Below, piece by piece: positions 53,419 to 64,000 of a stretch of 64,000 bases of DNA (its first letter is position 1; every line of letters begins with the position of its first letter). Source of the stretch: Xylocopa sonorina (Eukaryota > Arthropoda > Insecta > Hymenoptera > Apidae); NCBI RefSeq assembly GCF_050948175.1, contig NW_027490378.1:186001-250000 (forward strand). The letters are read 5' to 3'. Position numbers and translations under genes: made by a program. The notes beneath the pieces are model-generated. The model had not been told where the DNA came from. It saw nothing but the letters and a program-made list of their open reading frames with translations, and did not search any database.

Positions 53419-54636
53419 CTGCTGACGCTATTTCCAAGCAAGGAAGTGTCGCATTTACACTCATTTGAAGTGTAGACGAGGAATACAGAACACTTCGCGA
53501 ATCACATTATATCTTACCATGAAACATAGAAATGAGATGCGATATCGCGTTTTAAGAATCATAAGAACTCTATTGCTACGATACGTAGACATCTGCAAAC
53601 GCTATTTCCTTGCAAGGAAGTGTCGCATTTACATTCATTTGAAGCGTGGACGAGGAATGCATGACACTTCGCAAATCATATTATATCTTACGATGAAACA
53701 TAGAAATGAGATGCGACCTCGCGTTCTAAGAAGCATTAGAACACTACTGGTACGTTAGGTAGACATTTGTAAACGCTATTTCCTTGCAAGAAAGTGTCGC
53801 ATTTACATTCATTTGAAGTGTAGACGAGGAATACATAACACTTCGCAAATCATATTATACCTTACCATGAAACATAGAAATAAGATCCGATATCGCGCTT
53901 TAAGAATCATAAGAACTCTTTTGCTACGATACGTAGACATCTGCAAACGCTATTTCCTTGCAAGAAAGTGTCGCATTTACATTCTTTTGATGTGTAGACG
54001 ACGGATACATAACACTTCGCAAATCATATTATACCTTACCATGAAACATAGAAATGAGATGCGATATCGCGTTTTAAGAAACGTAAGAACTCTATTGCTA
54101 CGATACGTAGACATCTGCAAACTCTATTTCCTTGCAAGAAAGTGTCTCATTTACATTTATTTGAATCATAGACGAGGAATGCATAGCACTTCGCAAATCA
54201 TATTATATCTTACCATGAAACATAGAAATGTGATGCGATATCGCGTTTTAAGAAGCATTAGAACTCTATTGCTACGATACGTAGACATCTGCAGACGCTA
54301 TTTCCTTGGGAGGAATTGTCGCATTTACATTCATTTGAAGTGTAGACGAGGAATACATGACACTTCGCAAATCATATTATATCTTACCATGAAACATAGA
54401 AATGAGATGCGATATCGCGTTTTAAGAAGCATTAGAACACTATTGCTACGATAGGTAGACATTTGCAAACGCTATTTCCTTGCAAGGAAGTGTCGCATTT
54501 ACATTCATTTGAAGTGTAGACGAGGAATACATAACACTTCGCAAATCATATTATATCTTACCATGAAACATAGAAATGAGATGCGATATCGCGTTTTAAG
54601 AAGCATTAGAACTCTATTGCTACGATACCTAGACAT
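53419..54636 (+). repeat. Seven-monomer repeat of domain III, copy 1
   Basis: This runs between successive CTGCTGACG sites (53419 and 54637), exactly 1218 bp. It contains the GCGACCTCGCG monomer (about 53,715), ACTACTGGTACGTTAGG and GACATTTGTAAACGC. Two monomers near 53,880-54,200 (GACGACGGATAC, GAAACGTAAG, GAATCATAGACG) are missing from the next copy. Confidence 0.75.
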
Positions 54637-55505
54637 CTGCTGACGCTATTTCCAAGCAAGGAAGTGTCGCATTTACACTCATTTGAAGTGTAGACGAGGA
54701 ATACAGAACACTTCGCAAATCACATTATATCTTACCATGAAACATAGAAATGAGATGCGATATCGCGTTTTAAGAATCATAAGAACTCTATTGCTACGAT
54801 ACGTAGACATCTGCAAACGCTATTTCCTTGCAAGGAAGTGTCGCATTTACATTCATTTGAAGCGTGGACGAGGAATGCATGACACTTCGCAAATCATATT
54901 ATATCTTACGATGAAACATAGAAATGAGATGCGACCTCGCGTTCTAAGAAGCATTAGAACACTACTGGTGGTTAGGTAGACATTTGTAAACGCTATTTCC
55001 TTGCAAGAAAGTGTCGCATTTACATTCATTTGAAGTGTAGACGAGGAATACATATCACTTCGCAAATCATATTATATCTTACCATGAAACATAGAAATGA
55101 GATGCGATATCGCGTTTTAAGAAGCATTAGAACTCTATTGCTACGATACGTAGACATCTGCAGGCGCTATTTCCTTGCAAGGAATTGTCGCATTTACATT
55201 CATTTGAAGTGTAGACGAGGAATACATGACACTTCGCAAATCATATTATATCTTACCATGAAACATAGAAATGAGATGCGATATCGCGTTTTAAGAAGCA
55301 TTGGAACACTATTGCTACGATAGGTAGACATTTGCAAACGCTATTTCCTTGCAAGGAAGTGTCGCATTTACATTCATTTGAAGTGTAGACGAGGAATACA
55401 TAGCACTTCGCAAATCATATTATATCTTACCATGAAACATAGATATGAGATGCGATATCGCGTTTTAAGAAGCATTAGAACTCTATTGCTACGATACCTA
55501 GACAT
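54637..55505 (+). repeat. Five-monomer shortened repeat of domain III, copy 2
   Basis: The next CTGCTGACG site follows after 869 bp, i.e. 7 monomers minus 2 and minus 1 bp. It shares ACAGAACACTTCGC, GAATGCATGACAC, CTTACGATG and GCGACCTCGCG with copy 1. The deleted bases are in ACTACTGGTGGTTAGG (about 54,961-54,975) where copy 1 has ACTACTGGTACGTTAGG. Confidence 0.75.
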
Positions 55506-57060
55506 CTGCTGACGCTATTTCCAAGCAAGGAAGTGTCGCATTTACACTCATTTGAAGTGTAGACGAGGAATACAGAACACTTCGCAAATCACATTATATC
55601 TTACCATGAAACATAGAAATGAGATGCGATATCGCGTTTTAAGAAGCATTAGAAATCTATTGCTACGATACGTAGATGTCGGCAAACGCTATTTTCTTGC
55701 AAGGAAGTGTTGCATTTACATTCATTTGAATCGTAGACGAGGAATGCATAACACTTCGCAATGAATATTATATCTTACGATGAAACATAGAAATGAGATG
55801 CGACCTCGCGTTCTAAGAAGCATTAGAACACTACTGGTACGTTAGGTAGACATTTGTAAACGCTATTTCCTTGCAAGAAAGTGTCGCATTTACATTCATT
55901 TGAAGTGTAGACGAGGAATACATAACACTTCGCAAATCATATTATATCTTACCATGAAACATGGAAATGAGATCCGATATCGCGTTTTAAGAATCATAAG
56001 AACTCTATTGCTACGATACGTAGACATCTGCAAACGCTATTTCCTTGCAAGGAAGTGTCGCATTTACATTCATTTGAAGCGTGGTCGAGGAATACATGAC
56101 ACTCCGCAAATCATACTATATCATACCATGAAACATAGAAATGAGATGCGTTATCGCGTTTTAAGAAGCATCAGAAATTCATTGCTACGATACGGAGACA
56201 TCTGCAAACTCTATTTCCTTGCAAGAAAGTGTCGCATTTACATTCATTTGAATCGTAGACGAGGAATGCATAACACTTCGCAAATCATATTATATCTTAC
56301 CATGAAACATAGAAATGAGATGCGATATCGCGTTTTAAGAAGCATTAGAAATCTATTGCTACGATACGTAGATGTCGGCAAACGCTATTTCCTTGCAAGG
56401 AAGTGTTGCATTTACATTCATTTGAATCGTAGACAAGGAATGCATAACACTTCGCAATGAATATTATATCTTATCATGAAACATAGATATGAGATGCAAT
56501 ATCTCGTTTTAAGAAGCATTTGAACTCTATTGCTTCGATACGTAGACATCTGCAAACGCTATTTCCTTGCAAGGAAGTGCGCATTTACATTTAGTTGATG
56601 TGTAGACGAGGAATACATAACACTTCGCAAATCATATTATATCTTACCATGAAACATAGAAATGTGATGCGATATCGCGTTTTAAGAAGCATTAGAACTC
56701 TATTGCTACGATACGTAGACATCTGCAGACGCTATTTCCTTGCAAGGAATTGTCGCATTTACATTCATTTGAAGCGTGGACGAGGAATACATGACACTTC
56801 GCAAATCATATTATATCTTACCATGAAACATAGAAACGAGATGCGATATCGCGTTTTAAGAAGCATTAGAAATCTATTGCTACGATACGTAGATGTCGGC
56901 AAACGCTGTTTCCTTGCAAGGAAGTGTTGCATTTACATTCATTTGAATCGTAGACGAGGAATGCATAACACTTCGCAATGAATATTATATCTTATCATGA
57001 AACATAGATGTGAGATGCAATATCTCGTTTTAAGAAGCACTTGAACTCTATTGCTTCGAT

Positions 57061-57860
57061 ACGTAGACATCTGCAAACGCTATTTCCTTGCAAGGAAGTG
57101 CGCATTTACATTTAGTTGATGTGTAGACGAGGAATACATAACACTTCGCAAATCATATTATATCTTACCATGAAACATAGAAATGAGATGCGATATCGCG
57201 TTTTAAGAAGCATTAGAACTCTATTGCTACGATACGTAGACATCTGCAGACGTTATTTCCTTGCAAGGAAGTGTCGCATTTACATTCATTTGATGTGTAG
57301 ACGAGGAATACATGACACTTCGCAAACCATAAATATCTTGCCATGAAACATAGAAATGAGATGCGATATCGCGTTTTAAGAATCATAAGAACTCTATTGC
57401 TACGATACGTAGACATCTGCAAACGCTATTTCCTTGCAAGGAAGTGTCGCATTTACATTCATTAGAAGCGTGGTCGAGGAATACATGACACTTCGCAAGT
57501 CATATTATATCTTACCATGAAACATAGAAATGAGATGCGATATCGCGTTTTAAGAAGCATTAGAAATCTATTGCTACGATACGTAGATGTCGGCAAACGC
57601 TATTTCCTTGCAAGGAATTGTCGCATTTACATTCATTTGAAGTGTAGACGAGGAATACATGACACTTCGCAAATCATATTATATCTTACCATGAAACATA
57701 GAAATGAGATGCGATATCGCGTTTTAAGAAGCATTAGAACACTATTGCTACGATAGGTAGACATTTGCAAACGCTATTTCCTTGCAAGGAAGTGTCGCAT
57801 TTACATTCATTTGAAGTGTAGACGAGGAATACATAACACTTCGCAAATCATATTATATCT
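57061..57860 (+). repeat. Long-range duplicate of about 63,150-63,950, copy 1
   Basis: The order is class B tail, 1-bp-deletion monomer, GCAGACGTTATTTCC, the short CATAAATATCTTGCC form (about 57,329), GCGTGGTCGAGG and GATGTCGGC. It recurs about 6,092 bp (35 monomers plus 2) downstream. The shared deletion in CATAAATATC is a derived character, so common origin is likely. Confidence 0.75.
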
Positions 57861-59678
57861 TACCATGAAACATAGAAATGAGATGCGATATCGCGTTTTA
57901 AGTAGCATTAGAACTCTATTGCTACGATACCTAGACATCTGCTGACGCTATTTCCAAGCAAGGGAGTGTCGCATTTACACTCATTTGAAGTGTAGACGAG
58001 GAATACAGAACACTTCGCAAATCACATTATATCTTACCATGAAACATAGAAATGAGATGCGATATCGCGTTTTAAGAATCATAAGAACTCTATTGCTGCG
58101 ATACGTAGACATCTGCAAACGCTATTTCCTTGCAAGGAAGTGTCGCATTTACATTCATTTGAAGCGTGGACGAGGAATGCATGACACTTCGCAAATCATA
58201 TTATATCTTACCATGAAACATAGAAAGGAGATGCGACCTCGCGTTCTAAGAAGCATTAGAACACTACTGCTACGTTAGGTAGACATTTGTAAGCGCTATT
58301 TCCTTGCAAGGAAGTGTCGCATTTACATTCATTTGAAGTGTAGACGAGGAATACATAACACTTCGCAAATCATATTATATCTTACCATGAAACATAGAAA
58401 TGGGATCCGATATCGCGTTTTAAGAATCATAAGAACTCTATTGCTACGACACGTAGACATCTGCAAACGCTATTTCCTTGCAAGGAAGTGTCGCATTTAC
58501 ATTCATTTGAAGCGTGGAAGAGGAATACATGACACTTCGCAAATCATATTATATCTTACCATGAAACATAGAAATGAGATGCGTTATCGCGTTTTAAGAA
58601 GCATCAGAAATCCATTGCTACCATATGTAGACATCTGCAAACGCTATTTCCTTGCAAGAAAGTGTCGCATTTACATTCATTTGAAGTGTAGACGAGGAAT
58701 ACATAACACTTCGCAAATCATATTATACCTTACCATGAAACATAGAAATAAGATCCGATATCGGGCTTTAAGAATCATAAGAACTCCTTTGCTACGATAC
58801 GTAGACATCTGCAAACGCTATTTCCTTGCAGGGAAGTGTCGCATTTACATTCATTTGAAGTGTAGACGAGGAACACATGACACTTCGCAAATCATATTAT
58901 ATCTTACCATGAATCATAGAAGTGAGATGCGATATCGCGTTTTAAGAAGCAGCAGAAATCCATTGCTACGATACGTAGACATCTGCAAACGCTATTTCCT
59001 TGCAAGAAAGTGTCGCATTTACATTCATTTGAAGTGTAGACGAGGAATACATAACACTTCGCAAATCATATTATATCTTACCATGAAACATAGAAATGAG
59101 ATCCGATATCGCGTTTTAAGAATCTTAAGAACTCTATTGCTACGATACGTAGACATCTGCAAACGCTATTTCCTTGCAAGGAAGTGTCGCATTTACATTC
59201 ATTTGAAGCGTGGTCGAGGAATACATGACACTTCGCAAATCATATTATATCTTACCATGAAACATAGAAATGAGATGCGTTATCGCGTTTTAAGAAGCAT
59301 CAGAAATCCATTGCTACGATACGTAGACATCTGCAAACGCTATTTCCTTGCAAGAAAGTGTCGCATTTACATTCATTTGAAGTGCAGACGAGGAATACAT
59401 AACACTTCGCAAATCATATTATACCTTACCATGAAACATAGAAATGAGATGCGATATCGCGTTTTAAGAAGCATTAGAACACTATTGCTACGATAGGTAG
59501 ACATTTGCAAACGCTATTTCCTTGCAAGGAAGTGTCGCATTTACATTCATTTGGAGTGTAGACGAGGAATACATAACACTTCGCAAATCATATTATATCT
59601 TACCATGAAACATAGAAATGAGATGCGATATCGCGTTTTAAGAAGCATTAGAACTCTATTGCTACGATACCTAGACAT

Positions 59679-60026
59679 CTGCTGACGCTATTTCCAAGCA
59701 AGGAATTGTCGCATTTACACTCATTTGAAGTGTAGACGAGGAATACAGAACACTTCGCAAATCACATTATATCTTACCATGAAACATAGAAATGAGATGC
59801 GATATCGCGTTTTAAGAAGCATTAGAACTCTATTGCTACGATACCTAGACATCTGCTGACGCTATTTCCAAGCAAGGAATTGTCGCATTTACACTCATTT
59901 GAAGTGTAGACGAGGAATACAGAACACTTCGCAAATCACATTATATCTTACCATGAAACATAGAAATGAGATGCGATATCGCCTTTTAAGAATCATAGGA
60001 ACTCTATTGCTACGATACGTAGACAT
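59679..60026 (+). repeat. Adjacent pair of near-identical CTGCTGACG monomers
   Basis: The CTGCTGACG / CCAAGCAAGG monomer occurs at 59679 and again exactly 174 bp later at 59853. Both carry AAGGAATTGTCGC, which the other four copies of this type lack (GGAAGTG or GGGAGTG there). This points to a recent single-monomer duplication. The second then continues into a CGCCTTTTAAGAATCATAGG tail. Confidence 0.8.
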
Positions 60027-61289
60027 CTGCAAACGCTATTTCCTTGCAAGGAAGTGTCGCATTTACATTCATTTGAAGCGTGGACGAGGAATACATAACA
60101 CTTCGCAAATCATATTATATCTTACCATGAAACATAGAAATGAGATGCGATATCGCGTTTTAAGAAACATTAGAACACTATTGCTACGATAGGTAGACAT
60201 TTGCAAACGCTATTTCCTTCCAAGAAAGTGTCGCATTTACATTCATTTGAAGTGTAGACGAGGAATACATAACACATCGCAAATCATATTATACCTTACC
60301 ATGAAACATAGAAATAAGATCCGATATCGCGCTTTAAGAATCATAAGAACTCTTTTGCTACGATACGTAGACATCTGCAAACGCTATTTTCTTGCAGGGA
60401 AGTGTCGCATTTACATTCATTTGAAGTGCAGACGAGGAATACATAACACTTCGCAAATCATATTATACCTTACCACGAAACATGGAAATGAGATGCGATA
60501 TCGCGTTTTAAGAAGCAGCAGAAATCCATTGCTACTATACGTAGACATCTGCAAACGCTATTTCCTTGCAAGAAAGTGTCGCATTTACATTCATTTGAAG
60601 TGTAGACGACGGATACATAACACTTCGCAAATCATATTGTATCTTACCATGAAACATAGAAATGAGATGCGATATCGCGTTTTAAGAAGCATTAGAAATC
60701 TATTGCTACGATACGTAGATGTCGGCAAACGCTATTTTCTTGCAAAGAAGTGTTGCATTTACATTCATTTGAAGTGTAGACGAGGAATACATAACACTCC
60801 GCAAATCATATTATATCTTACCATGAAACATAGAAATGAGAAGCGATATCGCGTTTTACGAATCATAAGAGCACTATTGCTACGATACGTAGACATCTGC
60901 AAACGCTATTTCCTTGCAAAGAAATGTCGCATTTACATTCATTTGAAGTGTAGACGAGGAATACATAACACTTCGCAAATCATATTATATCTTACCATGA
61001 AACATAGAAATGAGATGCGATATCGCGTTTTAAGAAGCAGCAGAAATCCATTGCTACGATACGTAGACATCTGCAAACGCTATTTCCTTGCAAGAAAGTG
61101 TCGCATTTACATTCATTTGAAGTGTAGACGAGGAATACATAACACTTCGCAAATCATATTATATCTTACCATGAAACATAGAAATGAGATCCGATATCGC
61201 GTTTTAAGAATCATAAGAACTCTATTGCTACGATACGTAGACATCTGCAAACGCTATTTCCTTGCAAGGAAGTGTCGCATTTACATTCA

Positions 61290-63740
61290 TTTGAAGCGTG
61301 ACGAGGAATGCATGACACTTCGCAAATCATATTATATCTTACCATGAAACATAGAAAGGAGATGCGACCTCGCGTTCTAAGAAGCATTAGAAAACTACTG
61401 CTACGATAGGTAGATGTCGGCAAACGCTATTTTCTTGCAAGGAAGTGTTGCATTTACATTCATTTGAAGTGTAGACGAGGAATACATAACACTCCGCAAA
61501 TCATATTATATCTTACCATGAAACATAGAAATGAGAAGCGATATCGCGTTTTACGAATCATAAGAACACTATTGCTACGATACGTAGACATCTGCAAACG
61601 CTATTTCCTTGCAAAGAAATGTCGCATTTACATTCATTTGAAGTGTAGACGAGGAATACATAACACTTCGCAAATCATATTATATCTTACCATGAAACAT
61701 AGAAATGAGAAGCGATATCGGCGTTTTACGAATCATAAGAACTCTATTGCTACGATACGTAGACATCTGCAAACGCTATTTCCTTGCAAGAAAGTGTCGC
61801 ATTTACATTCATTTGAAGTGTAGACGAGGATACATAACACTTCGCAAATCATATTATATCTTACCATGAAACATAGAAATGAGATCCGATATCGCGTTTT
61901 AAGAATCATAAGAACTCTATTGCTACGATACGTAGACATCTGCAAACGCTATTTCCTTGCAAGGAAATGTCGCATTTACATTCATTTGAAGCGTGGACGA
62001 GGAATACATGACACTTCGCAAATCATATTATATCTTACATGAAACATAGAAATGAGATGCGATATCGCGTTTTAAGAAGCAGCAGAAATCCATTGCTACG
62101 ATACGTAGACATCTGCAAACGCTATTTCCTTGCAAGAAAGTGTCGCATTTACATTCATTTGAAGTGTAGACGAGGAATACATAACACTTCGCAAATCATA
62201 TTATATCTTACCATGAAACATAGAAATGAGATCCGATATCGCGTTTTAAGAATCATAAGAACTCTATTGCTACGATACGTAGACATCTGCAAACGCTATT
62301 CCTTGCAAGGAAGTGTCGCATTTACATTCATTTGAAGTGTAGACGAGGATTACATAACACTCCGCAAATCATATTATATCTTACCATGAGACATAGAAAA
62401 TGAGAAGCGATATCGCGTTTTACGAATCATAAGAACTCTATTGCTACGATACGTAGACATCTGCAAACGCTATTTCCTTGCAAAGAAGTGTCGCAATTAC
62501 ATTCATTTGAAGTGTGTAGACGAGGAATACATAACACTTCGCAAATCATATTAAATCTTACCATGAAACATAGAGAAATGAGATCCGATATCGCGTTTTA
62601 AGAATCATAAGAACTCTATTGCTACGATACGTAGACATCTGCAAACGCTATTTCCTTGCAAAGAAGTGTCGCATTTACATTCATTTGAAGTGTAGACGAG
62701 GAATACATAACACTTCGCAAATCATATTATATCTTACCATGAAACATAGATATGAGATCCGATATCGCGTTTTAAGAACCATAAGAACTCTATTGCTACG
62801 ATACGTAGACATCTGCAAACGCAATTTCCTTGCAAGGAAATGTCGCATTTACTTTCATTTGAAGCGTGGACGAGGAATACATGACACTTCGCAAATCATG
62901 TTATATCTTACCATGAAACATAGAAATGAGATGCGATATCGCGTTATAAGAAGCAGCATAAATCCATTGCTACGATACGTAGACATCTGCAAACGCTATT
63001 TCCTTGCAAGAAAGTGTCGCATTTACATTCATTTGAATCGTAGACGAGGAATGCATAACACTTCGCAATGAATATTATATCTTATCATGAAACATAGATA
63101 TGAGATGCAATATCTCGTTTTAAGAAGCACTTGAACTCCTATTGCTTCGATACGTAGACATCTGCAAACGCTATTTCCTTGCAATGGAAGTGCGCATTTA
63201 CATTTAGTTGATGTGTAGACGAGGAATACATAACACTTCGCAAATCATATTATATCTTACCATGAAACATAGAAATGAGATGCGATTATCGCGTTTTAAG
63301 AAGCATTAGAACTCTATTGCTACGATACGTAGACATCTGCAGACGTTATTTCCTTGCAAGGAAGTGTCCGCATTTACATTCATTTGAAGTGTAGACGAGG
63401 AATACATGACACTTCGCAAATCATAAATATCTTGCCATGAAACATAGAAATGAGATGCGATATCGCGTTTTAAGAATCATAAGAACTCTATTGCTACGAT
63501 ACGTAGACATCTGCAAACGCTATTTCCTTGCAAGGAAGTGTCGCATTTACTTTCATTTGAAGCGTGGTCGAGGAATACATGACACTTCGCAAATCATATT
63601 ATATCTTACCATGAAACATAGAAATGAGATGCGATATCGCGTTTTAAGAAGCATTAGAAATCTATTGCTACGATACGTAGATGTCGGCAAACGCTATTTC
63701 CTTGCAAGGGAATTGTCGCATTTACATTCATTGAAAGTGT
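61290..63740 (+). other. Cluster of 1-2 bp indels in the satellite
   Basis: Departures from the monomer length occur near 61,300 (GCGTGACG, -1), 61,720 (ATCGGCG, +1), 61,830 (GAGGATAC, -1), 62,038 (CTTACATG, -1), 62,300 (TATTCC, -1), 62,399 (GAAAATGAG, +1), 62,513 (GTGTGTAG, +2), 62,572 (AGAGAAATG, +2), 63,138 (ACTCCTATT, +1), 63,185 (GCAATGGAAG, +1), 63,286 (GCGATTATCG, +1), 63,368 (GTGTCCGC, +1), 63,423 (-1, shared with 57,330), 63,710 (AAGGGAATT, +1) and 63,730 (CATTGAAAGTG). This is about 15 in 2.5 kb, against roughly ten isolated ones, apart from the recurrent 1-bp-deletion class, in the preceding 61 kb. The cause may be decay of unselected repeats or residual assembly error. Confidence 0.85.
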
Positions 63741-63950
63741 AGACGAGGAATACATGACACTTCGCAAATCATATTATATCTTACCATGAAACATAGAAAT
63801 GAGATGCGATATCGCGTTTTAAGAAGCATTAGAACACTATTGCTACGATAGGTAGACATTTGCAATCGCTATTTCCTTGCAAGGAAGTGTCGCATTTACA
63901 TTCATTTGAAGTGTAGACGAGGAATACATAACACTTCGCAAATCATATTA
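63150..63950 (+). repeat. Long-range duplicate of about 57,061-57,860, copy 2
   Basis: This copy carries the same ordered variants, including CATAAATATCTTGCC (about 63,424). It has additional single-base insertions (near 63,138, 63,185, 63,286, 63,368 and 63,710) that copy 1 lacks. Confidence 0.75.
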
Positions 63951-64000
63951 TATCTTACCATGAAACATAGAAATGAGATGCGATATCGCGTTTTAAGAAG

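Larger units (their letters stand above)
1..64000 (+). repeat. 174-bp satellite DNA array filling the whole window
   Basis: Every stretch I read aligns to the same monomer at a 174-bp spacing. For example, the GAAGTGTAG/GAATCGTAG element recurs at 61 and 235, and diagnostic variants recur at exact multiples of 174 (2088, 1218, 1392, 1740 bp). About 368 copies fit. All are head-to-tail on the same strand, with no inversion and no intervening unique DNA. Copies differ mainly by substitutions; length variants are mostly 173 bp. Tandem satellites of this length are typical of centromeric or pericentromeric heterochromatin in eukaryotes; assigning this one to a centromere is inference. I do not recognise the family or species. 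Both window edges lie inside the array, so the true array is longer. Confidence 0.98.
52981..64000 (+). repeat. Array domain III (mosaic with private variants and indels)
   Basis: Private variants define this part. GATGTCGGCAAACGC (near 53,070, 55,680, 56,375, 56,897, 57,590, 60,718, 61,415 and 63,685) replaces GATGTCTGC of domain II. CTGCTGACG with CCAAGCAAGG occurs at 53419, 54637, 55506, 57939, 59679 and 59853. GCGACCTCGCG occurs near 53,715, 54,931, 55,802, 58,235 and 61,367. Domain II-type monomers (CATCAGAAATCC) also occur, as do GATAGGTAG monomers with TTCCTT instead of domain I's TTCGTT, so the block is a mixture. Its last about 2.5 kb is rich in small indels. Confidence 0.8.

Noticed and set aside
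1..64000. CRISPR array
   Set aside because: There is no alternation of short identical repeats with unique spacers. The whole 174-bp unit is repeated, and variants are shared between units.
1..64000. Tandem rRNA, tRNA or snRNA gene cluster
   Set aside because: The monomer has no rRNA-like, tRNA cloverleaf or polymerase III A/B box pattern that I could recognise. Its only self-complementary elements are the short palindromes.
1..64000. Transposon, LTR or retroviral insertion
   Set aside because: No break in 174-bp periodicity longer than a few bases occurs anywhere, and no terminal repeats, target-site duplications or enzyme-like reading frames are present.
1..64000. Inverted segments inside the array
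   Set aside because: I looked for the reverse complement of landmark strings such as CACTTCGCAAATC and GAAGTGTCGC and saw all monomers in the same direction.

Overview
The whole 64 kb window is one uninterrupted head-to-tail array of a tandem repeat with a 174-bp monomer, about 368 copies. I found no single-copy sequence, no convincing protein gene, no RNA gene and no mobile element. All monomers run in the same orientation. This is eukaryotic satellite DNA of the kind found at centromeres or in pericentromeric or other constitutive heterochromatin. I do not recognise the satellite family and cannot name the organism. A reference monomer (523-696 and its relatives) is about 36% G+C and carries about 9 CpG against about 5.7 expected. 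That fits a genome with little CpG methylation, such as many invertebrates, but this is inference. The 174-bp length is close to one nucleosome plus linker and to other centromeric satellites.

The array has three domains, separated by diagnostic variants. Domain I (1 to about 10,020) carries monomers with TTTCGTTGCAAGG or CCTAGCAAGG at the centre of what is elsewhere a 14-bp palindrome. Its higher-order repeats (HORs) are 11/12 monomers (1626-5627) and 7 monomers (about 6150-8448). Domain II (about 10,020 to 52,980) is punctuated every 2-8 or more monomers by a divergent 'class B' monomer half ending in GAACTCTATTGCTTCG. It contains nested duplications: a 10-monomer period (14.6-17.8 kb), a 7-monomer triplet (21.7-25.4 kb), a 28-monomer (4,869 bp) displacement (30.0-36.7 kb), an 8/11-monomer series (37.3-42.5 kb) and a 17/18-monomer series (46.1-52.2 kb). 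Domain III (about 52,980 to 64,000) is a mosaic with private variants (GATGTCGGC, CTGCTGACG, GCGACCTCGCG). Its last part, from about 61.3 kb, has a sharp rise in 1-2 bp indels.

Because 174 = 3 x 58, one forward frame stays open across several monomers and gives many Arg/Lys-rich '58-residue repeat' translations, the longest about 787 codons. I judge these to be by-products of the monomer length. The frame is closed by class-specific stops, shifted by a recurrent 1-bp deletion class, and varies freely at all codon positions. The points most worth following up are the HOR architecture and its class B plus 1-bp-deletion cassette, the 14-bp palindrome and its mutually exclusive broken variants, the partial CENP-B-box-like motif confined to domain I, and the terminal indel cluster.
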